Notes under the pieces: generated by a model
Database searches by the model: none
What the model was told of the DNA's origin: nothing
The model's input: the letters and a program-made list of their open reading frames with translations, nothing else
Shown: in pieces, positions 1 through 5,631 of the stretch
Numbering within the stretch: position 1 is the first letter of the stretch
How the letters are laid out: every line of letters starts with the position of its first letter
Program-made: the position numbers and the translations under genes
Assembly (NCBI GenBank): GCA_934278005.1
Contig: CAKQWG010000186.1
Span: 1-5,769, forward strand
DNA: 5,769 nucleotides
Reading direction: 5' to 3'
Origin: an uncultured Pirellulaceae bacterium
Lineage (GTDB): Bacteria; Planctomycetota; Planctomycetia; Pirellulales; Pirellulaceae

Positions 1-9
1 GCACCGTGC

Positions 10-86
10 ACCGAGCGCTAGATGATACCGAGCGCTAGATGATACCGAGCGCTAGATGATACCGAGCGCTAGATGATCTAGATGAT
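10..86. repeat. 17-bp tandem repeat array (4 full copies plus a 9-bp partial)
   Basis: Four identical, uninterrupted copies of ACCGAGCGCTAGATGAT lie at 10-26, 27-43, 44-60 and 61-77. The partial copy CTAGATGAT follows at 78-86. Each unit contains the palindrome AGCGCT and an ATG (at 22, 39, 56 and 73). Each of the first three ATGs opens a six-codon reading frame (M-I-P-S-A-R) whose TGA overlaps the next ATG as ATGA. The ATG at 73 reads ATG-ATC-TAG, and its stop directly abuts the ATG at 82, the first candidate start of the downstream gene. The perfect identity of the copies suggests recent expansion by slippage. A direct role in expression is inferred only. Confidence 0.95.
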
Positions 87-2283
87 ATTGTCCACCGGCT
101 CACTTCCACCTCCCTCTAGAACCACTTCGGCGATGTCCGCAATATCCAATCCTAATCCAGCTGTCTTTGCTAGCACGAACGCGGAAGCGGCTGTCATTGG
201 GCTTCCTGAGCCACATACTCAGCCGTTGATTCAGTTGCGGTTGGGCAGCTACGCGGGGTTGTATTATGCGCTTCAGGCCAAGCATCCGCCGACGGCCGCG
301 CATGGTTTGCGCGTGGCCTTGGGATGCTCGCGTTGGGCATACTGGCGTCAGCTGGAGGACACCGACCGCGCGCTCCTTGAGGTAGCTGCACTGCTACATG
401 ACGTGGGCAAGATTGGCGTACCGGATCGAGTGCTTCAGAAACCAACGCACTTGGATGGCCAAGAGCAGTTGATCATGGAGCAGCAGAGCCGAACTGCTTT
501 AGAAATTTTGCGTGGTGCCGGAGCTTGCTCCAAGCTGCTGGAGATCGTGCTCTTTGCGCGCACCGGATTCTTGACCGACAGCCAGCGACAACCCGAAGCG
601 GCCAAGATGTTAGCCATCATCGACGCCTTCGATTCGATGACCACCGAACAGGTATTTCGCAAAGCGCTCAGTCGCGAGCGGGCAGTGGACGAACTGTTCC
701 AATACGCGGGCACACAGTTCGATCCCGCCTTGGTGCATGACTTCAGCAACATGATCGCCCAGCCGCGCATCGAGCTGGAGGAGCAGGTCACCAAAGGCTG
801 GCTGTACCATCTGGATCCGCATGCCACACCCGGATTTAACGAATCGCACAGGCCCAGTTCGTGCGGCGCAGTTCAGCAGATTATCGACACAGTTTTTCAT
901 CGGCGACTGCTCGAGACTCTGCCCGATGCGGCGGTCTACCTAGACGCCGACGGACAGATCCTACAGTGGAATCGGGCTGCTGAACGCCTGACCGGACGCC
1001 AAGGCGCGCCACTGTTGCATCGGCGATGGAGCGCTGAGCTGATGGGATTGCACGATGAAGCGGGCAATCTGCTGACGGCCGACGATTGCCCTCGCTTGTC
1101 AACTCAGCGATCAGGCACTCAATACAATGCGCGGATGCAGATCAAGCACGTCGATGGACGGATGATAAAAGTCAACTTTTCAGGCATCGCAGTAGTCACT
1201 GGGAAGAATCAATCGGCGGGCGTGATCCTGTTGGTCCGCGACGCATCGGCTCAGGTTCATTTAGAAGAGCGAGTGCACTCGCTCCACGTCATCGCGGCTC
1301 AAGACAACTTGACTCAGGTCGCCAATCGCGCGGAGCTTGATCGTCGTCTGCCGGCCTTCCTGCAGGTTCACACGGTAGCGGCTCAACCGGGCAGTTTGAT
1401 CATCTGCGACATCGACCATTTCAAGCGTATCAACGATACCTATGGCCACCAAGCAGGCGACCAGGCACTGATAACGTTTGCCAGTGTGCTGCGAGAGTAT
1501 TCGCGCGAAGGTGACCTGGTGGCGCGCTATGGCGGCGAGGAATTTGTGCTGCTCTGTGCGGCCTGTGACAACCCATCGGCGACGGCCCGGGCGGAGGAAA
1601 TTCGCCGCATCATCGAACGCACTCCCGTTCCGGCCCTTGAGGGCAATTCGATGACAGCCAGCTTCGGAGTCACTGAGCATCAGGCCGGCGACAATGCGGC
1701 TACGATCATCGCGCGGGCCGACCGCGCCTTGCTGACGGCTAAAAGCACCGGCCGCAATCGCGTCGTGCAACTGGGCGCCGGGCAGGCTGTGGATGACGCC
1801 CGCCCCCAGCCCACGCAGGAGTTTGTCAAGGCTTCCAACCCTAGCTGGCTAGATTGGTTCGTAGGTCGCCAACAGGTCACCCTGCTGGAATGCGAACGCC
1901 TCGCCCCGGTGCCGCACTCCGTAGCCATACAAAAACTGGAAGGCTTCATCAGCGACCATCAAGCCGAAGTGCTTAAAACAGAGCCCCACAGGGTAACCTT
2001 GAAGATCGACGCACATCGCACCGACGGTGCGCGGCGCGGCGAACGCCAAACCGCTATGATCATGGAAGTCACCATCAAACCGGTCGACTACCGCAATCCG
2101 CGAACCAACGCCTACCAGAGCAAAACCAAACTGGACATCGTGATCCGCTCGATCAATTCACGCGATCGACGGACCGAAACGCTGCTCGGGCACGCCAATC
2201 AGCTGCTATTTAGCTTCAATTCCTACTTGGTCACACAGGCCATCACCGACGACATCCGCGATGGCATCGCCGAGCGTCGCTAA
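82..2283 (+). CDS. Degenerate HD-GYP / PAS / GGDEF diguanylate cyclase with unknown C-terminal domain
   Basis: Predicted signalling enzyme of 733 residues that condenses two GTP into cyclic di-GMP. Residues about 55-225 match an HD-GYP domain: H74, then H106-D107 in LLHDVGKIGVPD, D181/D184 in IIDAFDSMTT, and AGTQFDPALV. The HHExxDGxGYP motif is missing, with FARTGFLTDS in its place, and the usual His of the QHP motif is Gln. Phosphodiesterase activity is therefore doubtful. Residues about 272-392 form a PAS sensor (LPDAAVYLDADGQILQWNRAAE). Residues about 405-565 form the GGDEF domain: D443 and D445 in CDIDHFKRIND, the GGEEF signature at 484-488, and an inhibitory-site RxxD at 475-478 exactly five residues upstream. 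This half looks active and product-inhibited. Residues 580-733 match no domain I recognise. I see no signal peptide or membrane segment, so it is probably cytoplasmic. The start is uncertain. An in-frame TAG lies just before ATG 82, neither ATG 82 nor ATG 133 (residue 18) has a clear Shine-Dalgarno, and the first 45 residues look unconserved. Confidence 0.9.
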   Translation: MILSTGSLPPPSRTTSAMSAISNPNPAVFASTNAEAAVIGLPEPHTQPLIQLRLGSYAGLYYALQAKHPPTAAHGLRVALGCSRWAYWRQLEDTDRALLEVAALLHDVGKIGVPDRVLQKPTHLDGQEQLIMEQQSRTALEILRGAGACSKLLEIVLFARTGFLTDSQRQPEAAKMLAIIDAFDSMTTEQVFRKALSRERAVDELFQYAGTQFDPALVHDFSNMIAQPRIELEEQVTKGWLYHLDPHATPGFNESHRPSSCGAVQQIIDTVFHRRLLETLPDAAVYLDADGQILQWNRAAERLTGRQGAPLLHRRWSAELMGLHDEAGNLLTADDCPRLSTQRSGTQYNARMQIKHVDGRMIKVNFSGIAVVTGKNQSAGVILLVRDASAQVHLEERVHSLHVIAAQDNLTQVANRAELDRRLPAFLQVHTVAAQPGSLIICDIDHFKRINDTYGHQAGDQALITFASVLREYSREGDLVARYGGEEFVLLCAACDNPSATARAEEIRRIIERTPVPALEGNSMTASFGVTEHQAGDNAATIIARADRALLTAKSTGRNRVVQLGAGQAVDDARPQPTQEFVKASNPSWLDWFVGRQQVTLLECERLAPVPHSVAIQKLEGFISDHQAEVLKTEPHRVTLKIDAHRTDGARRGERQTAMIMEVTIKPVDYRNPRTNAYQSKTKLDIVIRSINSRDRRTETLLGHANQLLFSFNSYLVTQAITDDIRDGIAERR
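1267..1284. repeat. 18-bp perfect palindrome inside the cyclase gene
   Basis: GAGCGAGTGCACTCGCTC equals its own reverse complement. It encodes E396-R-V-H-S-L401 in the linker between the PAS and GGDEF domains. A perfect 18-bp palindrome is unusual within a coding region, but no function is evident. It could be chance, a protein-binding site, or an mRNA hairpin between the domain-coding segments. Confidence 0.6.
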
Positions 2284-2291
2284 ATTGGGCA

Positions 2292-2338
2292 CGTTCCCAG
2301 GCAACTGTCTACCCCGGTTGCCATTCGAACTGGGAACG
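2292..2338 (+). terminator. Composite stem-loop after the cyclase gene, possible terminator
   Basis: Eight bases after the stop codon, CGTTCCCAG (2292-2300) pairs perfectly with CTGGGAACG (2330-2338). A second stem, GCAAC (2301-2305) with GTTGC (2317-2321), sits directly on top of it, leaving an 8-base bulge on the right side and a loop at about 2306-2316. Position and strength suit a transcription end or an mRNA 3'-end stabiliser. There is no T-run after it, so it is not a classical intrinsic terminator. Confidence 0.45.
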
Positions 2339-2380
2339 CCTATCGTGAGTTGGCGCACAAGTTGCCCACTTAAGATGATT

Positions 2381-2437
2381 AGCCGCGGATTGTTGTGGTG
2401 ACTCGCTGGTCACCTGCCGCGGCTGGACCCTCTTTTT
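2381..2437 (+). promoter_or_regulatory. Structured leader of the superoxide dismutase gene: two-tier hairpin followed by a T-run
   Basis: AGCCGCGG (2381-2388) pairs perfectly with CCGCGGCT (2417-2424). Inside it, GGTGAC (2397-2402) pairs perfectly with GTCACC (2409-2414) around the loop TCGCTG. The internal loop is 8 bases on the left and 2 on the right. TCTTTTT follows at 2431-2437, six bases after the stem. The structure ends about 20 bases before the Shine-Dalgarno GGAG (2445-2448). It could be a terminator-like attenuator, an mRNA-protecting 5' hairpin, or the end of the upstream transcript. A very weak promoter candidate (TTGGCG at 2350-2355, TAAGAT at 2371-2376, spacer only 15) would place the transcript start near the hairpin. 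Confidence 0.5.
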
Positions 2438-2455
2438 GCACGCTGGAGAACCCTC

Positions 2456-3082
2456 ATGGCTTACCAACTTCCCTCTCTGCCCTACGCCTACGATGCTCTG
2501 GTGCCTCATATCGACGCGCAGACCATGGAGATCCACCACACCAAACACCACCAGGCCTACATCAACAATGTGAATGCGGCCATCGCGGGCACTCCCAACG
2601 AATCCAAAAGCGTCGAGGAATTGATCGCTGATTTATCGTCGGTCCCCGAAGACAAGCGCACCGCCGTCCGCAACAACGGTGGCGGACACGCGAATCACGC
2701 GATGTTCTGGACGATTCTGGGGCCCGGCAAGGGAGGCAAGCCGAGCGGCGAACTAGCCAGTGCTATCGACGCTGCTTGTGGATCGTTCGATAAGTTTAAA
2801 GAGGATTTTGCCAAGGCAGCGGCCACGCGCTTCGGTAGTGGTTGGGCATGGCTCTACTACAGCCAAGGCAAATTGGCTGTCGGCTCCACCGCTAACCAAG
2901 ACAATCCGTTGATGGGACAGTCCGTAGCGGGCATCGCCGGCACACCTATCCTGGGCCTGGATGTGTGGGAGCACGCCTACTACTTGAAGTACCAAAATCG
3001 ACGTCCCGACTATATCACCGCATTCTGGAATGTTGTCGACTGGGATGCCGTTGCCAAGCGTTTCGCCGAAGCTAAGAAGTAG
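2456..3082 (+). CDS. sodA: Superoxide dismutase, Fe/Mn family, Mn-type
   Basis: Converts superoxide to hydrogen peroxide and oxygen with a single active-site metal. The 208 residues are a normal full length. The N-terminal helical part contains [17 protein letters not shown], and the C-terminal alpha/beta part contains the family signature DVWEHAYY. The four expected metal ligands are H27, H81 (in [11 protein letters not shown]), D169 and H173. The outer-sphere glutamine is Q148 in [11 protein letters not shown], and the residue before HANH is Gly. This is the manganese arrangement rather than the iron one (AAQ-W-H), although cambialistic use cannot be excluded. No signal peptide is visible, so the enzyme should be cytoplasmic. 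ATG 2456 is supported by GGAG at 2445-2448, seven bases away. The gene stands alone, 172 bases after the cyclase gene with stem-loops between, and it ends one base from the convergent carbonic anhydrase gene. Confidence 0.97.
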   Translation: MAYQLPSLPYAYDALVPHIDAQTMEIHHTKHHQAYINNVNAAIAGTPNESKSVEELIADLSSVPEDKRTAVRNNGGGHANHAMFWTILGPGKGGKPSGELASAIDAACGSFDKFKEDFAKAAATRFGSGWAWLYYSQGKLAVGSTANQDNPLMGQSVAGIAGTPILGLDVWEHAYYLKYQNRRPDYITAFWNVVDWDAVAKRFAEAKK

Positions 3083-3085
3083 CTT
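3069..3085. terminator. Small hairpin across the convergent stop codons
   Basis: AAGCTA (3069-3074) pairs with TAGCTT (3080-3085) around AGAAG. It spans the stop of the superoxide dismutase gene (TAG, 3080-3082) and part of the stop of the opposing gene (3084-3086). It reads the same from both strands, so it could mark transcript ends in both directions. Six mostly A/T pairs and no T-run make this weak. Confidence 0.25.
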
Positions 3086-3590
3086 AAACGCGGCTTTTGA
3101 ACTGCTGAGCGGCGGCGACGTAATGCTGCCAGCCATGAGCCAGCCGCTCGAGGTCTTCGTCCGTGAGCTCGCGGACTACGCGGCCCGGCGTGCCGACGAC
3201 TAGCGAGCGGGGGGGAATTATCTTCCCCTCCGCGACTAGTGAACCGGCTCCCACGATCGACTGTTGCCCAATCTGAGCTCCGTTGAGCACGATTGCGCCG
3301 ATACCGATCAGACAGTCATCCTCGACCGTAGCCCCGTGCACGATGGCTTGGTGCCCCATGGTAACGCGATCGCCAAGTGTGCAAGGTTTGCCCGGGTCGG
3401 CGTGCAGGCAGGCTAAATCTTGGACGTTGGTATTTTCGCCGATGCGAATCGTCTCCACATCGCCTCGCAACACGGCACCGAACCAGACGCTACTGCGCGG
3501 GCCGATCCAGACGTCGCCCAACACGGTCGCCGTCTCTGCAATCCAGGCCGATGCATCGATTTGCTCGGGACGCCTGTAGAGGTTCAACAT
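3084..3590 (-). CDS. Gamma-class carbonic anhydrase-like protein (left-handed beta-helix, CamH/YrdA type)
   Basis: A 168-residue hexapeptide-repeat protein, the usual length for short gamma carbonic anhydrase homologues, which form trimers with a metal between subunits. Counting from the ATG at 3590, the expected metal ligands are H63 (CLHAD), H80 and H85 (MGHQAIVHG). Other family marks are R42-G-D44, N55-V-Q57-D58 and LIGIGAIVLNGAQIG, with VVGTPGRVVRELTDE before a C-terminal helix. The acidic loop with the proton-shuttling glutamate of archaeal Cam is absent, as in CamH and YrdA proteins. Hydration of CO2 is therefore possible but unproven, and an acyltransferase-fold role without activity is an alternative. 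The in-frame GTG at 3599-3597 is a poor start because it overlaps the Shine-Dalgarno AAGGAG. No signal peptide is visible. The 3' end abuts the superoxide dismutase gene tail to tail. Confidence 0.9.
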   Translation of the reverse strand: MLNLYRRPEQIDASAWIAETATVLGDVWIGPRSSVWFGAVLRGDVETIRIGENTNVQDLACLHADPGKPCTLGDRVTMGHQAIVHGATVEDDCLIGIGAIVLNGAQIGQQSIVGAGSLVAEGKIIPPRSLVVGTPGRVVRELTDEDLERLAHGWQHYVAAAQQFKSRV

Positions 3591-3598
3591 CTTCTTCA

Positions 3599-3604
3599 CT
3601 CCTT
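3599..3604 (-). promoter_or_regulatory. Shine-Dalgarno AAGGAG fixing the carbonic anhydrase start
   Basis: On the minus strand AAGGAG is followed by eight bases and then the ATG at 3590-3588. The more upstream in-frame GTG (3599-3597) begins inside this motif, so it cannot be served by it. The shorter, ATG-initiated protein is preferred. Confidence 0.8.
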
Positions 3605-3642
3605 AAAGTCATCGTCGCTTCTAAAGTCCAGAGTTCGCTGCC

Positions 3643-3674
3643 GCGCGCATGCCGAGCGCGCCAGCCATGCGCGC
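3643..3674. repeat. 9-bp inverted repeat in the divergent intergenic region
   Basis: GCGCGCATG (3643-3651) and CATGCGCGC (3666-3674) are perfect reverse complements separated by 14 bases. They lie about 55 bases upstream of the carbonic anhydrase start and 147 bases upstream of the nitroreductase start. This could be a stem-loop in the carbonic anhydrase leader or a binding site. The local sequence is rich in alternating GC, which raises the chance of a coincidental match. Confidence 0.5.
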
Positions 3675-3728
3675 CAGTTCTGATCGCTGAAAACCAACGC
3701 TCCGCCGAGCCGCAGCGACCGACTCTCC

Positions 3729-3757
3729 TTCAGCCGCATCCTGTAGCAGGCTACAAT
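3729..3757 (+). promoter_or_regulatory. Candidate sigma70-type promoter for the nitroreductase gene
   Basis: TACAAT at 3752-3757 matches the -10 consensus at five of six positions. A weak -35, TTCAGC at 3729-3734, lies 17 bases upstream. The predicted start near 3764 gives a leader of about 57 bases. Just downstream are two similar A/T-rich segments, GCATTATTGGAAT (3758-3770) and GCGATTATTGAAAT (3771-3784), an imperfect direct repeat where a regulator could bind. Prediction by eye only. Confidence 0.4.
3742..3755. promoter_or_regulatory. Inverted repeat TGTAGC-AG-GCTACA, possible operator
   Basis: Perfect 6-bp arms around a 2-base centre overlap the first four bases of the candidate -10 box of the nitroreductase gene. 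A dimeric repressor bound here would block the promoter. Only the symmetry and position support this. I do not recognise the regulator family, and no regulator gene lies nearby. Confidence 0.35.
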
Positions 3758-3820
3758 GCATTATTGGAATGCGATTATTGAAATCGTCTGTCGTCGCTCT
3801 TTAGATTAGGTTTAGGTGTT

Positions 3821-4477
3821 ATGCCCGAAGCACAGTTTCCTTCGTCAGAGACCCGGAAATTGCTCGAGCAGTTGCAATGGAGATACGCGGTCAAGCGTTT
3901 CGATCCGCAGCGCCGCGTGGCAGATGAAACCTGGCAGATCCTTGAGCAGAGTCTCATTCTTACCCCCAGCAGCTATGGTCTGCAACCCTGGAAGTTCGTG
4001 GTCATCACCGATCCAGCTATCAAGGCGCAGTTGCCAAGCATATCTTGGAATCAAAAACAGCCGCAGGATTGTTCCCACATGATCGTGCTGTCAGCCCGCC
4101 GGACGATGGACGCAGAGTATATCGATACGTTCATCGATCACGTGTGCCTGACTCGCCAGCTGGAGCCGCAGTCCATGGCCCGCTATCGAGATCTACTTGT
4201 CAGTATTACCGATCAGATCCAATCGCATCTCGCTTGGAATACGCATCAGGTCTACATCGCGCTGGGTCAGTTGATGGTCTCAGCCGCCGTGCTGGGCATC
4301 GACACGTGCCCAATGGAGGGCATCGATCATCAGCGATATGACGATCTGCTGGGGCTGACCGACACGGACTATACGACTGCCGTCGGCTGTGCAGTCGGTT
4401 ATCGCCATCCCGAAGACAAGCAGTCGCGGGCCGCTAAAGTCCGCTTCCGCTCTGACGACATGATTGTGCACCTGTGA
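3821..4477 (+). CDS. NAD(P)H-dependent FMN nitroreductase, NfsB-like
   Basis: Flavin oxidoreductase of 218 residues, very close to the length of E. coli NfsB, expected to reduce nitro compounds or quinones with NAD(P)H as a cytoplasmic FMN dimer. The N-terminal R21-Y-A-V-K-R26-F-D matches the family's FMN-phosphate contact region. LTPSSYGLQPWKFVVI (47-62) is the classical flavin-binding and interface motif. The segment around AWNTHQVYIALGQLMVSAA (138-156), then LGIDTCPMEGID (158-169), matches the NfsB flavin loop. AVGYRHPEDK (191-200) and KVRF (206-209) complete the usual ending. The natural substrate cannot be read from sequence. ATG 3821 follows an in-frame TGA at 3779-3781 and has only a weak Shine-Dalgarno (AGGTG, 3814-3818). 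The gene is divergent from the carbonic anhydrase gene and converges on the transaldolase gene 12 bases past its stop. Confidence 0.88.
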   Translation: MPEAQFPSSETRKLLEQLQWRYAVKRFDPQRRVADETWQILEQSLILTPSSYGLQPWKFVVITDPAIKAQLPSISWNQKQPQDCSHMIVLSARRTMDAEYIDTFIDHVCLTRQLEPQSMARYRDLLVSITDQIQSHLAWNTHQVYIALGQLMVSAAVLGIDTCPMEGIDHQRYDDLLGLTDTDYTTAVGCAVGYRHPEDKQSRAAKVRFRSDDMIVHL

Positions 4478-4489
4478 ATGGAATGCCTG

Positions 4490-5545
4490 CTACTTGGACC
4501 GCTCGGCGCGTTTGCGGGCGATCGCTTGCAACAATTTCTTCTGTGGCTCGGCGAATTTGGACACTCCCTCGTCCATCAGCGTCTGCTCCAAGTGCTGCAT
4601 GTCGACCTGCTCGTCGATCTCCGCTAGAACCGCTTGCTCGGGCAACTTGTCGACTTGACGAGAAAACTCCAAACCGCTTTCATTGACGGCTTCGTTGGTA
4701 GCCGGTGGATTGGTTTGGATGTCGCTGCCTGCCAGCGCGGCGACGTACTTAGTCGGTGGGTCTGCCGGGTCTTTGGTGCCAGTACTAGCGAAGATAATCT
4801 CCTGCTGCAACCGAGTCACACGCTCCGCCCAGAACGTTTGGTTCTCTGCCCAGACGCGTTTGGCGTTCACGATGCCGACTTGTCCCTGAGCCTTTTCAGA
4901 TAACTGCGGCACATGCTTAGCCGTGTACTGGTCGACGCGCGACACAAAAATACTGTAGACACTCTTAAAGCTATCCAAGCTCGAACGCTGCTGTGCGCCA
5001 GCCCACACGTTGTCGCGCGCCTGGGTGTATTGGTTCATCGTGAAGATCAAAGTCACATTGATCGTTACCCCCGCAGCGCTCAATGCTTGCAACGCGTCGA
5101 GGCCGGCGGCCGTGGCGGGAACTTTAATCATGCGATTATCATGACCGGCCGACCACTTTTTACCCAACTCGATATACCGCTGAACACGCTCGGCATGCGG
5201 CAGATTCGCTTCGGGATCCTCGATCAACGGATCGAGTTCGAAGCTGACCCAGCCTGCATTACCGCCGGTATTGCCCCACACCGAATGAAACGCCTGTTGA
5301 GCTTGGCTGACCAGTTGGTCGGTCAATTCCCAGGCAATTTGACTGTCATCCTTGCCCGAGGCCAGCAACTGATCCAGCTCTTTGTCAAAACGCCCACTCT
5401 CAATCAACCCCGAGATGATAATCGGATTGCTAGTCGCTCCCACGGCGCCCCAGTTTAAGTTCTGCTGGACAAGCTTGGGATCGATCGAATCCAGATATAG
5501 CTTGGTGCCACAATGGATTAAACTCGTGATGGCAGCATGACTCAT
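4490..5545 (-). CDS. tal: Transaldolase
   Basis: Pentose phosphate pathway enzyme that moves a dihydroxyacetone unit from sedoheptulose 7-phosphate to glyceraldehyde 3-phosphate, giving erythrose 4-phosphate and fructose 6-phosphate. The 351 residues cover one full TIM barrel. Visible family marks are LYLDS with D19, GATSNPII with N40, SFELDP with E103, the Schiff-base lysine K141 in [17 protein letters not shown]163 in [21 protein letters not shown] with phosphate-contacting R203, and FASTGTKDP (252-260). This style is nearer the longer transaldolases of actinobacteria and cyanobacteria than E. coli TalB. It lacks the fused phosphoglucose isomerase seen in some relatives. The ATG at 5545-5543 is preceded by AGGAG (5559-5555) with nine bases between, a good start. 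No signal peptide is visible. It is transcribed alone, toward the nitroreductase gene. Confidence 0.95.
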   Translation of the reverse strand: MSHAAITSLIHCGTKLYLDSIDPKLVQQNLNWGAVGATSNPIIISGLIESGRFDKELDQLLASGKDDSQIAWELTDQLVSQAQQAFHSVWGNTGGNAGWVSFELDPLIEDPEANLPHAERVQRYIELGKKWSAGHDNRMIKVPATAAGLDALQALSAAGVTINVTLIFTMNQYTQARDNVWAGAQQRSSLDSFKSVYSIFVSRVDQYTAKHVPQLSEKAQGQVGIVNAKRVWAENQTFWAERVTRLQQEIIFASTGTKDPADPPTKYVAALAGSDIQTNPPATNEAVNESGLEFSRQVDKLPEQAVLAEIDEQVDMQHLEQTLMDEGVSKFAEPQKKLLQAIARKRAERSK

Positions 5546-5576
5546 GGCGCGGATCTCCTAAAGTGCTGGCGGGCTG

Positions 5577-5606
5577 ATTATCAGTCCGTTAAGAATATTT
5601 TGTCAG
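5577..5606 (-). promoter_or_regulatory. Candidate promoter of the transaldolase gene with overlapping palindrome
   Basis: On the minus strand, CTGACA (5606-5601, five of six to TTGACA) and GATAAT (5582-5577, five of six to TATAAT) are 18 bases apart. They would give a leader of roughly 25 bases containing the Shine-Dalgarno. The 11-base palindrome CTGATTATCAG (5574-5584) covers the -10 box and could be an operator. Read by eye. Confidence 0.45.
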
Positions 5607-5615
5607 TCTATCTTC

Positions 5616-5621
5616 ATTATA
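5616..5621 (-). promoter_or_regulatory. Perfect -10 hexamer TATAAT, alternative transaldolase promoter
   Basis: TATAAT on the minus strand matches the consensus exactly, but at 17 bases upstream the sequence is GCCCGC, with no -35 similarity. That -35 position falls inside the first copy of the 23-bp tandem repeat, so any upstream contact would be made by repeat DNA. It may be a second start or chance in an A/T-rich patch. Confidence 0.3.
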
Positions 5622-5631
5622 CCGACTCGTG

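Noticed and set aside
10..86. Short repeats at the left edge as a possible CRISPR array
   Set aside because: The units are directly adjacent with no spacers and are only 17 bp, so this is a simple tandem repeat.
1261..1770. Open frame of 169 codons on the minus strand inside the cyclase gene
   Set aside because: It lies wholly opposite the conserved GGDEF coding region, and its translation resembles no known family. It is a shadow of GC-rich codons.
2017..2031. Palindrome CGCACCG-A-CGGTGCG within the cyclase gene
   Set aside because: It is short, centred on a coding region rich in CG, and has no promoter or gene boundary near it. It is likely chance.
82..3082. Cyclase and superoxide dismutase genes as one operon
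   Set aside because: They are separated by 172 bases holding two strong stem-loops, and their functions do not obviously connect.
2753..3136. Minus-strand open frame overlapping the superoxide dismutase gene end and the carbonic anhydrase gene end
   Set aside because: It is antisense to conserved metal-ligand codons and covers two real genes in another frame.
3600..3740. A tRNA or small RNA gene in the divergent region
   Set aside because: A GTTCTGATC stretch faintly resembles a T-loop, but no acceptor or anticodon stems can be paired around it.
4913..5458. Open frame of 181 codons on the plus strand inside the transaldolase gene
   Set aside because: The opposite strand encodes a well-conserved transaldolase across the same bases, and this frame has no ribosome binding site or recognisable motif.
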